Assembly (NCBI GenBank): GCA_013360295.1
Contig: JABWCL010000011.1
Location: 1 to 64,000 of the forward strand
From: Ignavibacteriaceae bacterium
GTDB lineage: Bacteria; Bacteroidota; Ignavibacteria; Ignavibacteriales; Ignavibacteriaceae
DNA: 64,000 nucleotides
Direction of reading: 5' to 3'
Below are positions 17,451-26,094 of this stretch, piece after piece. Made by a program: the position numbers and the translations under genes. The notes beneath the pieces are model-generated. The model did no database searches, was not told the DNA's origin, and saw only the letters and a list, made by a program, of their open reading frames with translations. The stretch's first letter is position 1, and the number at the start of each line of letters is the position of its first letter.

Positions 17451-18305
17451 ATGAAGTTTTCTGGTTTCTCAATCCTTTCTTTATCCTTCTGGATTTTGTT
17501 ACCCGTTTTAAGTTTCGCTCAGTATGACACCCTCACTGTGCGGTACCCAAACGGGGAGGTGGAGTCTGTCATCACCTATTACAAAAACTATAAAGAAGGC
17601 CCGGCAAAGTATTTCTCCGACTCTGGGATTCTTCTTGAAGAGAGGATGTACAAGGAGGGGCAGGTGAACGGACTGGTGAAAACCTATTATCCGGACGGTA
17701 AACTCAGGGAAGTTTTTAACGTAAGCGAGGGAAGAAGAGAAGGCCCGGCTACCTTATACGATACTTCCGGGCAGATCATAAGTGAGAAGTTTTTTGTCCA
17801 GGGGAAAATATCAGAGCAATATGCCTCTATTAGCGAAGAATTTGAAGAGGATATCGTGCTGCCGCCCGGAATGGAAGAGGAATTTCTTCTCGGCGGTGTA
17901 AGGGATTCAATGCCTATCGCGGCAGTGACCAAAGAAATAGTTATACCGGAAGTACCTTTTGTTCCGGATGAAAGTGTATTCTATAACGATCCGGATGAGC
18001 CGGCAGTCCCGAAACTGGGCTGGGATTCGTTATTTGCGAGGATTGTAAAACCGGAACGCGCGAAAAAAGAAAATATTGGCGGCACTGTTGAGATAAAAGC
18101 CTGGATTGACGCTAACGGTGACGTGCGCGAAACAAGTATTCAGCAGGGAATCGGATACGGCTGTGAGGATGCCGCTGAAATCGCTATCGCTTACACTAAG
18201 TTCAAACCCGCGGTAAAGAAGGGCTTCGTGGTCAACTCGGAATTACTTATCCGCGTTGTCTTTGAGGGAAAGCCGAAAACCAAGCTTTTCGAGTTTTTCG
18301 ATTAA
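17451..18305 (+). CDS. MORN-repeat protein with TonB C-terminal domain
   Basis: A 284-residue exported protein. Signal peptide ending about SFAQ (residue 24); residues 30-120 are three MORN/YwqK-like units (YPNGEVESVITYYKNYKEGPA, YKEGQVNGLVKTYYPDGKLR, SEGRREGPATLYDTSGQ); an acidic linker; then from about residue 195 a TonB-C-type domain (GWDSLFARIVKPERAKKE, GGTVEIKAWIDANGDVRETSI, AAEIAIAYTKFKPAVKKG). MORN plus TonB-C combinations are known in Bacteroidota surface or periplasmic proteins of unclear role. No membrane-spanning N-terminus of a classic TonB is present. Its last 63 bases overlap the 3' end of the convergent pdxB. Confidence 0.85.
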   Translation: MKFSGFSILSLSFWILLPVLSFAQYDTLTVRYPNGEVESVITYYKNYKEGPAKYFSDSGILLEERMYKEGQVNGLVKTYYPDGKLREVFNVSEGRREGPATLYDTSGQIISEKFFVQGKISEQYASISEEFEEDIVLPPGMEEEFLLGGVRDSMPIAAVTKEIVIPEVPFVPDESVFYNDPDEPAVPKLGWDSLFARIVKPERAKKENIGGTVEIKAWIDANGDVRETSIQQGIGYGCEDAAEIAIAYTKFKPAVKKGFVVNSELLIRVVFEGKPKTKLFEFFD

Positions 18306-19391
18306 TACTTCATTCTTGTATTTACAAATTACTCTGTAATTGCCAAATTCACGGCGCGCGGGATACTCTTTCCGGAGCCGGTCAAATCCCGCCGGAACGT
18401 TCCCCCCGCAGACTACTTCCCTCAAACCCGCGTGATCCCGCAGAATATCATAGGAATAAGAAGCAGCCTTAAACAATTCTTCCTCGAGCGCCCCATTACC
18501 TTCCAGCCGTATAAGATTATCCTTTACCTCAGCGGGATATAGCTCCACCCCCGGATACGCTCCCAGGAATCCGCACAGGGACTCAAAAATCATCCTTGTC
18601 CCGTTTAATTTCCCCTCATAGGAGTACCCGGCAATATGCGGGGTGGCGATATCACACGCGTTAAAGAATTCAGTATTTATTTCAGGTTCCCCTTCCCATA
18701 CATCGGCGACTATTCTTACCCCTTTTTCTTTTCTAAGTTCTGTCAGGACTGACTCATCGGCAACGCCGCCCCTCGAAGTATTTAAAATAATGGCGCCGGG
18801 CTTAACCTGTTGCAGATTATCGCGGTTCAGGAGGTGATATGTTTTATCCTCCCCTTCGTAAGTGAGCGGAACGTGGAGGGTTATTATGTCGCATTCGGAG
18901 AAATTATTTAAACTGATGTATTTTTCATCGCCGGTTTTTTTATATAAAGGCGGGTCCGAGACCAGCACCCTCAGCCCAAGGCCCTCGGCTGCTTGCCGGA
19001 CTCTGCTCCCGATATTTCCCGCGCCTATCACACCGATCGTCAGTCCCTCCAGAGAAAGATTGTCCCGGGACAAAAGATAAAACAGGGCAGTAAAAACATA
19101 TTCCTTTACGGAATCAGCATTACAGCCGGCGGCGAAAGCAAAGGAGATCCCGCAGGAACTAAGGTATCCGGTATCTATATGATCTGTTCCTATCGTTGCA
19201 GTGCCAACGAATCTGATATTTGTACCCTCAAGGAGTTCGCGGTTGACGTTGGTCACAGAGCGGACAATAAGTACATCAGCGTCAGTGAGGGAAACTCTGT
19301 TTATTTCCCTCCCGGGCATTGAGGTGACTTCCCCCACGTTACAAAACGCCTCTTTCCCGGAGACAATATTTTCGTCCAAAATAATTTTCAC
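18243..19391 (-). CDS. pdxB: 4-phosphoerythronate dehydrogenase
   Basis: NAD-dependent 2-hydroxyacid dehydrogenase of the DXP-independent pyridoxal phosphate route. 382 residues from a GTG start. The PdxB-type N-terminus MKIILDENI is present, with VRSVTNVN, FVGTATIGTDHID, FAAGCNADSVKEYV, the Rossmann motif GVIGAGNIGSRV, LTYEGEDKTYHL and the catalytic-His segment TPHIAGYSYEGK. The C-terminal domain after about residue 285 is also PdxB-like. The 3' end overlaps the convergent TonB-C gene by 63 bases, and both coding ends look genuine. Confidence 0.93.
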   Translation of the reverse strand: MKIILDENIVSGKEAFCNVGEVTSMPGREINRVSLTDADVLIVRSVTNVNRELLEGTNIRFVGTATIGTDHIDTGYLSSCGISFAFAAGCNADSVKEYVFTALFYLLSRDNLSLEGLTIGVIGAGNIGSRVRQAAEGLGLRVLVSDPPLYKKTGDEKYISLNNFSECDIITLHVPLTYEGEDKTYHLLNRDNLQQVKPGAIILNTSRGGVADESVLTELRKEKGVRIVADVWEGEPEINTEFFNACDIATPHIAGYSYEGKLNGTRMIFESLCGFLGAYPGVELYPAEVKDNLIRLEGNGALEEELFKAASYSYDILRDHAGLREVVCGGNVPAGFDRLRKEYPARREFGNYRVICKYKNEVLIEKLEKLGFRLSLKDNADK

Positions 19392-19516
19392 TCGAGTAAT
19401 TCTTTATTAGTTTTTTTTACCGTTAAAATGTAAATTTACCAAATAGGATTTAATATCTTATTGCAATATTTTAATAAATTATTATATTATTTGGATAAGT
19501 TTTTAGGAAGAAAAAA

Positions 19517-19987
19517 ATGAAATCCGTTTTCACGTTTCTTGCAGTCTTGTTTCTATTCTTACTCTTGTCTCCGTCTGCGAAAGCGCAGGGGATAGGAAAC
19601 CCCGGGCAGATAATAACGACTTCGTTCGCTAATGCCCAGTTCGGCTTGCCAATCGAATCTTTCGCTTTTAACAGAAAGGCTTTAATCAACATCCTGAGAA
19701 AATCCAGAGGATATATAATGTTCGGTTATAAAGAACGGAGGTTTATTATCGCCGATAATAAACGTAATGTAATTTATCCCGAAGGAGCAACTGTCAACAA
19801 AGATGAGGTATTACATAACTTCGGCATGGATGTTATGGAAGACTTCCTGAGCAGGCTGGAATCAAATAAAGTAAACATTGAGATGCGTCCGGGCGGTGTC
19901 CTTACGATTAGTGAAGATAAACCCGGTGAGGAGGATGGGGTTACCTTAGAGTACTCAATACCCTGTCCACCCCTTTGTCCATGGTGA
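19517..19987 (+). CDS. Small exported protein of unknown function
   Basis: 156 residues with a strong signal peptide (MKSVFTFLAVLFLFLLLSP, cleavage probably after AKAQ). The mature part has no family I know: a FGYKERRFIIADNKRNVIYPEGA beta segment, a helix (DVMEDFLSRLE) and a C-terminus ending in SIPCPPLCPW with two cysteines. The start is preceded by AGGAAG. It is the first gene of a unit with a membrane protein, a histidine kinase and a receiver protein, so it may be a periplasmic or lipid-side partner of that signalling system. Confidence 0.7.
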   Translation: MKSVFTFLAVLFLFLLLSPSAKAQGIGNPGQIITTSFANAQFGLPIESFAFNRKALINILRKSRGYIMFGYKERRFIIADNKRNVIYPEGATVNKDEVLHNFGMDVMEDFLSRLESNKVNIEMRPGGVLTISEDKPGEEDGVTLEYSIPCPPLCPW

Positions 19988-19995
19988 GAGACTAA

Positions 19996-20574
19996 TTGAA
20001 TCCAGTTTACGCATGGGCTATTTCTCTCGGCTCAATGTTAATTTGGCTGGCTATTCCTTTCCGTCAGCGTAAAAGCTTTTACTTTTACTTTTTTCTAGTA
20101 CTCGGCCTAAGCGATCCGGCCGGGTACGCCTTTAATTATATATTCAGGATCCCTGTTTTAATAATATATATCGTAGCATCCGTTCTCTCGTTAGTTTTCC
20201 TGCTGCAGATTTTAACAATAAAAAAATATCTCCCATTTATCATCGCAGGGGGATTGATGCTGATAGCAACATGTTATTTGTATATTGATCACGGAGCGGT
20301 GGAATTCGTCTTTCTTGTTACCCATATCCTCATACTTATAAGGTTAAGCTACCTTCTTATTTCGTTTGTCGCCAAAAATCAGGCTATCAGCCTTTTTAAT
20401 GTTGCGCTGATATTTTATGAGGGGATCGTTATCTCAAAGTTCGTAAATAACTTCGCCCAGTTTGCTGACGCGATATTTTTCTTTATCTTTTCTACCGGGG
20501 TTCAAATAGTTGTAGGTTTGTTTTTTCTGATTTTTAAGGAGCAGGATCATCGAATCGTTTTTCAGCTTAAATAA
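19996..20574 (+). CDS. Polytopic membrane protein, putative sensor partner
   Basis: 192 residues with about six membrane helices (for example SLGSMLIWLAIPF, VLIIYIVASVLSLVFLLQI, FIIAGGLMLIATCYLYI, FIFSTGVQIVVGLFFLIF) and few soluble residues. It begins with TTG eight bases after the preceding stop, with GGTGAGAG in front. Family not recognised. The end overlaps the upstream extension of the kinase frame (+1), and the sequence AAGGAG near its end could be the kinase ribosome site. Confidence 0.7.
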   Translation: MNPVYAWAISLGSMLIWLAIPFRQRKSFYFYFFLVLGLSDPAGYAFNYIFRIPVLIIYIVASVLSLVFLLQILTIKKYLPFIIAGGLMLIATCYLYIDHGAVEFVFLVTHILILIRLSYLLISFVAKNQAISLFNVALIFYEGIVISKFVNNFAQFADAIFFFIFSTGVQIVVGLFFLIFKEQDHRIVFQLK

Positions 20575-20641
20575 CCCTGTACTTTTTTCGATACTGGTCA
20601 CGATCATCACGCTAAGTATCACTTATTTCTTTTATAAGTAC

Positions 20642-21730
20642 ATGATCATACCGATGAGGCAGGAACAGCAGAACTTCCGCCTCCAACAGGCAGAGTATAT
20701 GGCATTGTTCTCGGAATCAGATCCTGACCCGGTATACCGTATAGACCTGAACGGGAAGATAATACATACAAATTTGCCGGGTTCGGCTCTGCTGAATAAA
20801 CCAAATTATATCGGAAGCAGCATCCACGACATTATCAGCGATATATCATACAAAGATGTCGAGGATATTATTAACGGCGGAGGATCGAAAGAATACACCA
20901 TATTTATGAACCCAAAGGTTTACCGTTTCATTTTCCGGGGAATACCGAAGATGAAAGTGGGACACCTTTACGGGAGCGATATAACCGAATTAAAAGAGAA
21001 GGAAAGGGCGCTGATAGCCGCGGTGCAAAAAGCGGAGAATTCAGAGCGGTTGAAAGATCACTTCCTCTCTCAGATGTCACACGAGATACGCTCTCCGCTA
21101 AACTCGATCCTGGGATTCAACAGCATTATCCAGGAAGAGCTTAAAGATTCGATCCCGGATGAACTAAAATCTATTTTTTCTTCGGTTGATAATTCCGGGA
21201 AAAGGCTTTACCGCACGATCGATCTTAACCTTAATATGGCTATGGTTATGACCGACACGATGAAAGTCAATCCGCAGAAACTAAATCTGCCGGAAATCGT
21301 TCAGCACCTGCTCATCGAGTACCGCCACTACGCGAAAGAGAAGCAGCTTAATTTATTCTTCGAGAATAATTGCCAGAATCCCCAGGCTGAAGTAGATCAC
21401 TATTCTTTCGTGACAATCATTCAGAATCTCATAGACAATTCGATAAAATACACCAACACCGGAGAGATCAGGGTTGGCATCTGGAATTCGAATAATAAAC
21501 TTTTTATTTCAATCTCTGATACCGGGATTGGAATTTCCGAAGAGTATAAGAGTAAACTCTTTAATGTTTTTTCCCAGGAGGTTACGGGATACGGAAGGCC
21601 TTTCGAAGGCAACGGATTAGGGCTCGCGCTTTCGAAAAGGCTGCTGGAATTAAATAAGGGTGAAATCGAAGTTGTATCACAAAAAGGTGCTGGTTCAACT
21701 TTTACAATAAGCTTTAATTCAATTACTTAA
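20642..21730 (+). CDS. PAS-containing sensor histidine kinase (true start probably upstream)
   Basis: From the only standard start (ATG 20642) the product has 362 residues: a PAS-like domain (residues 18-118, LFSESDPDPVYRIDLNGKIIHTN), a HisKA dimerisation helix with the phosphorylated His147 in QMSHEIRSPLNS, and an HATPase domain with N-box NLIDNSIKYT, DTGIGI and GNGLGLALS. The frame is open back to 20531 and there encodes a membrane helix (SILVTIITLSITYFFYKY) fused straight into this N-terminus, but contains no ATG, GTG or TTG. AAGGAG at 20535-20540 stands 5 bases before an ATC at 20546. Either a rare start is used or the kinase is made by frameshift from the preceding membrane protein. Confidence 0.88.
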   Translation: MIIPMRQEQQNFRLQQAEYMALFSESDPDPVYRIDLNGKIIHTNLPGSALLNKPNYIGSSIHDIISDISYKDVEDIINGGGSKEYTIFMNPKVYRFIFRGIPKMKVGHLYGSDITELKEKERALIAAVQKAENSERLKDHFLSQMSHEIRSPLNSILGFNSIIQEELKDSIPDELKSIFSSVDNSGKRLYRTIDLNLNMAMVMTDTMKVNPQKLNLPEIVQHLLIEYRHYAKEKQLNLFFENNCQNPQAEVDHYSFVTIIQNLIDNSIKYTNTGEIRVGIWNSNNKLFISISDTGIGISEEYKSKLFNVFSQEVTGYGRPFEGNGLGLALSKRLLELNKGEIEVVSQKGAGSTFTISFNSIT

Positions 21731-21741
21731 TTGGTACTTTT

Positions 21742-22119
21742 ATGAAACTTTTGGTTCTGGAAGACGATCAGGAAAATCAACTGTTTATCAAAGTCCTGCT
21801 GAAAAAGGTCTTCGAAATAGATCTGGTTGATAACTATGATGCTGCTATAAGTAGAATCAGGGATTCGAAATATGATTTGTTTATAGTGGACATCTCCCTG
21901 CGCGGAAGAATGAACGGACTGGATTTTGTAAGAGAATTGCGAAAAACAGAAACCTATAAGCATACCCCTGTTGCTTGTCTCACTGCCCATAATTATCCGA
22001 AAGACAGGGAAAACGCATACGCGGCCGGGGTTGATCTGTTCCTGGTGAAACCAATTCACCCGCAATATCTGCGCGAAACTATAATGAGTATGGTTGCTCC
22101 GACTCAGCTCGCAGTATAG
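21742..22119 (+). CDS. CheY-like single-domain response regulator
   Basis: 125 residues, a bare receiver domain. The acidic pair is in LVLEDDQ (Asp8/Asp9), the phosphoacceptor Asp50 in LFIVDISL, the Thr in ACLTAH and the Lys in LVKPI. There is no output domain, so it must act through a protein partner or a phosphorelay. It starts 11 bases after the kinase stop and is the likely cognate receiver. A terminator follows. Confidence 0.93.
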   Translation: MKLLVLEDDQENQLFIKVLLKKVFEIDLVDNYDAAISRIRDSKYDLFIVDISLRGRMNGLDFVRELRKTETYKHTPVACLTAHNYPKDRENAYAAGVDLFLVKPIHPQYLRETIMSMVAPTQLAV

Positions 22120-22195
22120 TCCTGATTTCCGTAGGGATTTTATTCGTGCTTCGAATATTTTTAAAGAGGGTTATCCCTGTCCGAGGGTACTAGAG

Positions 22196-22233
22196 AGTAG
22201 TATACTTTCGGGTCGTGAACTATACTACTTTTT
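22196..22233 (+). terminator. Rho-independent terminator of the kinase/receiver unit
   Basis: AGTAGTATA (22196-22204), 16-base loop, TATACTACT (22221-22229) followed by T. The hairpin overlaps the last codons of the convergent tag gene, so the stop region of tag is built into it. Confidence 0.8.
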
Positions 22234-22785
22234 CAGCCAGGGCGGCTTTTGTCTGATTACCTTTTTATATACCGGGCAGTCTTCTCCGTGAGCTCCCGGA
22301 AGGTAACCGGTACTGAGAAGAAATTCATTCACGATCTCACCACCTGTGAACCTGAACTGCTGCTTAAACAGCTTAACCCACTCCTGCAGTTTCTTCGGAT
22401 GATTAGCATCCAGCCAGCCTTTAAAAGATCCGTACTCTTTTTTAAGTGCCAGTACAGTGTTGGCGTTGTGAATCGCGGCGCTGATCTTCAACCTGTTCCT
22501 TATTATCCCCGCGTCATTCAGCAGCCTGTCAAAATCCTTTTCTTTATAGCGGGCAATTTTTTGTATGTCAAAACCGGAGTATGCCTTCCTGAACGCTTCC
22601 TGTTTTTTCAGTATTGTCGTCCAGCTTAATCCAGCCTGATTGATTTCAAGTATAAGCCTGCCAAAAAGTTCATTATCATCCGTGAGAGGATAGCCGTATA
22701 GCGTGTCGTGGTAGGTTTTATGAAGGTCAAACCCGGAACCGGAGCCGTATTTAATGAAGTCGCAGTATGTTTTTATTTCAGGCAT
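22225..22785 (-). CDS. tag: DNA-3-methyladenine glycosylase I
   Basis: Base-excision repair enzyme removing 3-methyladenine. 186 residues, close to the family length. Family features: YHDTLYGYPLTDDNELFGRLILE, QAGLSWTTILKKQEAFRKAY, FDRLLNDAGIIRNRLKI. The Zn ligands expected for Tag can be placed: Cys8 and the His of YHD at the N-terminus, and His and Cys of GAHGEDC near the C-terminus. It is 17 bases downstream of the patatin-Omp85 gene. Its 3' end lies within the convergent terminator. Confidence 0.92.
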   Translation of the reverse strand: MPEIKTYCDFIKYGSGSGFDLHKTYHDTLYGYPLTDDNELFGRLILEINQAGLSWTTILKKQEAFRKAYSGFDIQKIARYKEKDFDRLLNDAGIIRNRLKISAAIHNANTVLALKKEYGSFKGWLDANHPKKLQEWVKLFKQQFRFTGGEIVNEFLLSTGYLPGAHGEDCPVYKKVIRQKPPWLKK

Positions 22786-22802
22786 TGCAGTGAAAGGAAC
22801 AA

Positions 22803-25511
22803 TTAATAATAATAACCGATAGAGAAATAAAAATAATACGGTCCGAAAACAAACGGACTCGTGGTAAGATCGTCAATCAGGTAGAAAGAACGCCCGATTG
22901 AGAAATCCGCCGGCCCGATCGGCGTATTAAACGAAAGAGTCGTACCGACGCCGTGCCTTAAGTCTTTAAACCTGATCTGTTTTTCAACTTCCCAGGTAGA
23001 GCCCAGATCATATCGAACCTGAAGGTAGGTTTCGAAGAAAATTCTGAACGGAAGCGAGTAACGGTATTCCGCTGATGTGAGAAATATCTGCCTGCCTCTG
23101 AATTCATCTTCCCTCATTCCGAAAAACGAATATTGCCCCCCGAGAGAATACTGATAACCAAGCGGTACTGTCGGATCCGCAAAGCCTACTTTAGCAGAAG
23201 CGGCCAAATTGTGCCTCCTGGTAATAGGGACATATCCTTTCCAGTCCGCGCCGAACATCGTGAACCCAAGATCCGTACCGAAGATTTTCGATGCTGTTTC
23301 ATAATAACCGTAAAACTTTATTCCCCTTTCAGGATAAGGATACTTATCCTGCGTGTCAATATTTGAAGAAAACCTGATACTGAACACGGAAGAAAGATAA
23401 GCTGTTTCAATCTCATTCCGGAGGTTCTTCAGTTGTGTCTTTTCGTATTTTGTGCTGATAATAACGTTACCCAGCCTCGCGACCTGCGTGCCCAGCGAGA
23501 CCTTCGCACCGAAGAAGAGTTGCCGGTATTCTCCGTTAACTGATCTGGAAAAAAACGCATTGCTTGTAGGAGGATCGTTAGTATAGGAATATACATTATT
23601 GTACTTATGATAAGCGGAGATGTTGTAAGTAAAATATGAATCAAACACACGATTAGCTTTATGCTCAACCGACCAAGAGACAGAGCGCTGGCTTAGGAAT
23701 GATACAAGTCCCAATTCCGTCGCTGAACCGAAAACGTTTTCGTCCCTGATATCAAACTGCAGTTGGGGGCGGTTTTCGGTGTCAATCTTAAATCCGATCC
23801 TGACGAGGCTTGATATTTTCTCCTGCACGTCAAGTATAAGCCTGTTTGAACCGTTAATTTTCTCAACGGAAACGATTATGCTTTCAAAAAGGTTGGTGCT
23901 GCGCAGGTTTGTAAGCCCCTGCTGAAGCCCTTCATTTGTGTAAGTATCTCCCTCTTCAAACGGGAGTTCGCGCAGAATGATGGTGGGATTGGTTTGTTCC
24001 ACGCCTTTTAATACGATTTCCGAGATAACGCCTTCCCTTACGAAAAGATCGAGTCTGCCCTGCGCCGGGTCATAAGCAATCGAATCAATTTCCGCCAGAG
24101 AATAACCCTGCCCGCGGTAGATACTGAGCAGTTCTTTTACCGTTTCGAGAATAACCATACCGTTATATGGCTTTCCGTTCAGTTTGTTTAGTGTATATGC
24201 AACAGTATCCGGATCAAGGAGAGTGATTCCCTGAGCATCAATGTAATTTATCCTGGGAGAGGGTTTCCCTTCAACGTGTATTTCGAATATGCCGTTAACC
24301 TCTTCTATTATTGCCGAGAGGCTGTCGTATTCACCAGTCTCATTAATCTTATAGAGAGCGCACATTATTTCGGAATAGGAGACCGAATCCCTTCCTGCAA
24401 GTTCCCTAAGATACTTTTCTCCGATACCGCCGGACCCGGTAAGCAGAAGATATTTTACAAATCTTTTATCGTCGCACACTTTATCCGTCACCAGGGAATC
24501 AAGCTGCTGTTTAAGATGTACCGCATATTCTTTAGAACTTTCGTAACCGAGGCGTATCAGAGAATCAGCCGAGGAAAAAGATGCCGAGGTAATTTTCCCG
24601 ACATCAGGCTCGATCAGATAGTCCGCGTCCGAGAGCTGTTTCTCGTTTATAAGTTTCATCGGGATGCTGAGGAGCTGATCGGCAACCAGCCAGGGGAGTT
24701 CAAGTTCTTCCCTTGAATACAACGGGCTTGTTGTATTTACCGCGATAACATAATCAGCGCCTTCCTCCTTCGCGATCTTTACGGGAATATTCGCGACCAG
24801 CCCGCCATCCACAAGGATTACGGAATCAAGGTAGACAGGAGACAATAAAAATGATACGCTTGAACTTGCCCGCATCGCCTGAGTGAGGGAACCACTTCTC
24901 ATAACATAAGGCTCTCCGGTGGTCAGGTTGGTACTTACCGCTCTGAACTTTGTTTCCAGTTCGTCGAAGTCATTCTTTATCCTGATAGGAGCCTGGAATG
25001 TAAGCAGGTTCAGGTAGTTAGTAAGTTTCTGTCCGTCGTTTATGGATGTCGGCAGGATGGGGACAAGCCCTTTTAGCCTGAGAGTAAGAACAGCCTTGTC
25101 TTCGGTGAGTTTTTGGTCAAGAAAAAGTTCACGCCTGTTAATTTTCCTGTTAACGGAAAGGAGTTCGTTCCAGTCCGTATAAATCGCGATGGAATCAATA
25201 TCGTCTATGCTGTAGCCGGCGGCATACATCGCGCCGACAATACTTCCCATGGAAGTACCGACAACAATTTCCGGTTCGATCCCCTGCTCAAGCAGCGCGC
25301 GCAAAACCCCGACCTGGGAAATGCCTCTCGCGCCGCCGCCGCTCAGTGCAAGTCCGATAACCGGCATAGCGGCAGGGACCCGTTCCACAAGCCCGAACGG
25401 CAGTTTCTTTTCACGATATTTCGGGGTTAATATAACCCTCTCGCCCTGACTGAAAGACTGGACGGATATCATAAAAATTAAAAGTATTAGGAACCGGATA
25501 CTCACAAACAC
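22803..25511 (-). CDS. Patatin-like phospholipase with POTRA and Omp85-type barrel (PlpD/type Vd-like)
   Basis: 902 residues, starting with GTG. Signal peptide to about residue 22. Patatin domain residues 50-330: oxyanion motif ALSGGGARGISQ, nucleophile Ser87 in GTSMGS, catalytic Asp in LVDGGLVANIPV. Then a linker, a POTRA-like segment (INYIDAQGITLLDP through FVREGVISEIVLKG), and a C-terminal outer-membrane barrel ending in an aromatic-rich strand (YYFYFSIGYYY). This order matches the PlpD-type Vd autotransporter family, in which a lipase is exported by its own barrel. Whether the lipase is released or stays attached cannot be seen. Confidence 0.93.
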   Translation of the reverse strand: MFVSIRFLILLIFMISVQSFSQGERVILTPKYREKKLPFGLVERVPAAMPVIGLALSGGGARGISQVGVLRALLEQGIEPEIVVGTSMGSIVGAMYAAGYSIDDIDSIAIYTDWNELLSVNRKINRRELFLDQKLTEDKAVLTLRLKGLVPILPTSINDGQKLTNYLNLLTFQAPIRIKNDFDELETKFRAVSTNLTTGEPYVMRSGSLTQAMRASSSVSFLLSPVYLDSVILVDGGLVANIPVKIAKEEGADYVIAVNTTSPLYSREELELPWLVADQLLSIPMKLINEKQLSDADYLIEPDVGKITSASFSSADSLIRLGYESSKEYAVHLKQQLDSLVTDKVCDDKRFVKYLLLTGSGGIGEKYLRELAGRDSVSYSEIMCALYKINETGEYDSLSAIIEEVNGIFEIHVEGKPSPRINYIDAQGITLLDPDTVAYTLNKLNGKPYNGMVILETVKELLSIYRGQGYSLAEIDSIAYDPAQGRLDLFVREGVISEIVLKGVEQTNPTIILRELPFEEGDTYTNEGLQQGLTNLRSTNLFESIIVSVEKINGSNRLILDVQEKISSLVRIGFKIDTENRPQLQFDIRDENVFGSATELGLVSFLSQRSVSWSVEHKANRVFDSYFTYNISAYHKYNNVYSYTNDPPTSNAFFSRSVNGEYRQLFFGAKVSLGTQVARLGNVIISTKYEKTQLKNLRNEIETAYLSSVFSIRFSSNIDTQDKYPYPERGIKFYGYYETASKIFGTDLGFTMFGADWKGYVPITRRHNLAASAKVGFADPTVPLGYQYSLGGQYSFFGMREDEFRGRQIFLTSAEYRYSLPFRIFFETYLQVRYDLGSTWEVEKQIRFKDLRHGVGTTLSFNTPIGPADFSIGRSFYLIDDLTTSPFVFGPYYFYFSIGYYY

Positions 25512-25621
25512 AAGAAAAATGAATAATAATATTTAAACTTTAAAGATAATAAATTGAGAGGCTTAAGAATATGCCTGAATTCAGGACTAATCCGCGGGAA
25601 GGCTGGTAAAGTTAAAAAAAG

Positions 25622-26086
25622 TTACAAATTCTGCATTTCCAGGATGGTTTTCCACTCATCCGGTGTGACTGGCATTACAGATAACCTGTTCCCTTTTTGA
25701 AGCAATTTCATATTCTTAAGCTCAGGCTTTGCCTTAAGCATCGCCAGAGTAACGGGCTGTTTGAGTTTCTCTTTCAGCCTGATATCAACCATATACCATA
25801 CGGTTTTGTCCGGACTGCTGCCGGGATCAAAATATTTTGATTCGGGCTCAAAGGCGGTAAAATCAGGATACCCTTCCTTCACGACTTCGCACGTACCAAC
25901 TATCGCCAGGGGTTCAGAGTTACTATGATAAAACAGTACTCCATCCCCTTTTTTAATAGTATCTCTTAAATAATTCCTCGCCTGGTAATTTCGCACGCCA
26001 TCCCAATAAGTGGTTTTATTCCTGCAGGCAGCAAGGTCGTCAATGGAAAAAACATCCGGTTCGGACTTAAACAGCCAGTAATTCAC
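25622..26086 (-). CDS. EVE domain protein
   Basis: 154 residues. The typical EVE/PUA-like start MNYWLFKSEPDVFSIDDL is followed by YWDGVRNYQARNYLRD, GDGVLFYHSN and WYMVDIRLKEKLKQPVTLAMLK. EVE domains bind modified nucleotides such as methylated or hydroxymethylated cytosine. The GTG start is preceded by AAGGAG. It is 8 bases after the DUF1460 gene and last in the dnaB unit. Its role in this species is unknown. Confidence 0.93.
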   Translation of the reverse strand: MNYWLFKSEPDVFSIDDLAACRNKTTYWDGVRNYQARNYLRDTIKKGDGVLFYHSNSEPLAIVGTCEVVKEGYPDFTAFEPESKYFDPGSSPDKTVWYMVDIRLKEKLKQPVTLAMLKAKPELKNMKLLQKGNRLSVMPVTPDEWKTILEMQNL

Positions 26087-26094
26087 ATTACTCC

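Noticed and set aside
25622-26086. EVE protein as part of a modification-dependent defence system
   Set aside because: Neighbours are dnaB and a cell-wall amidase, with no restriction or nuclease gene nearby.
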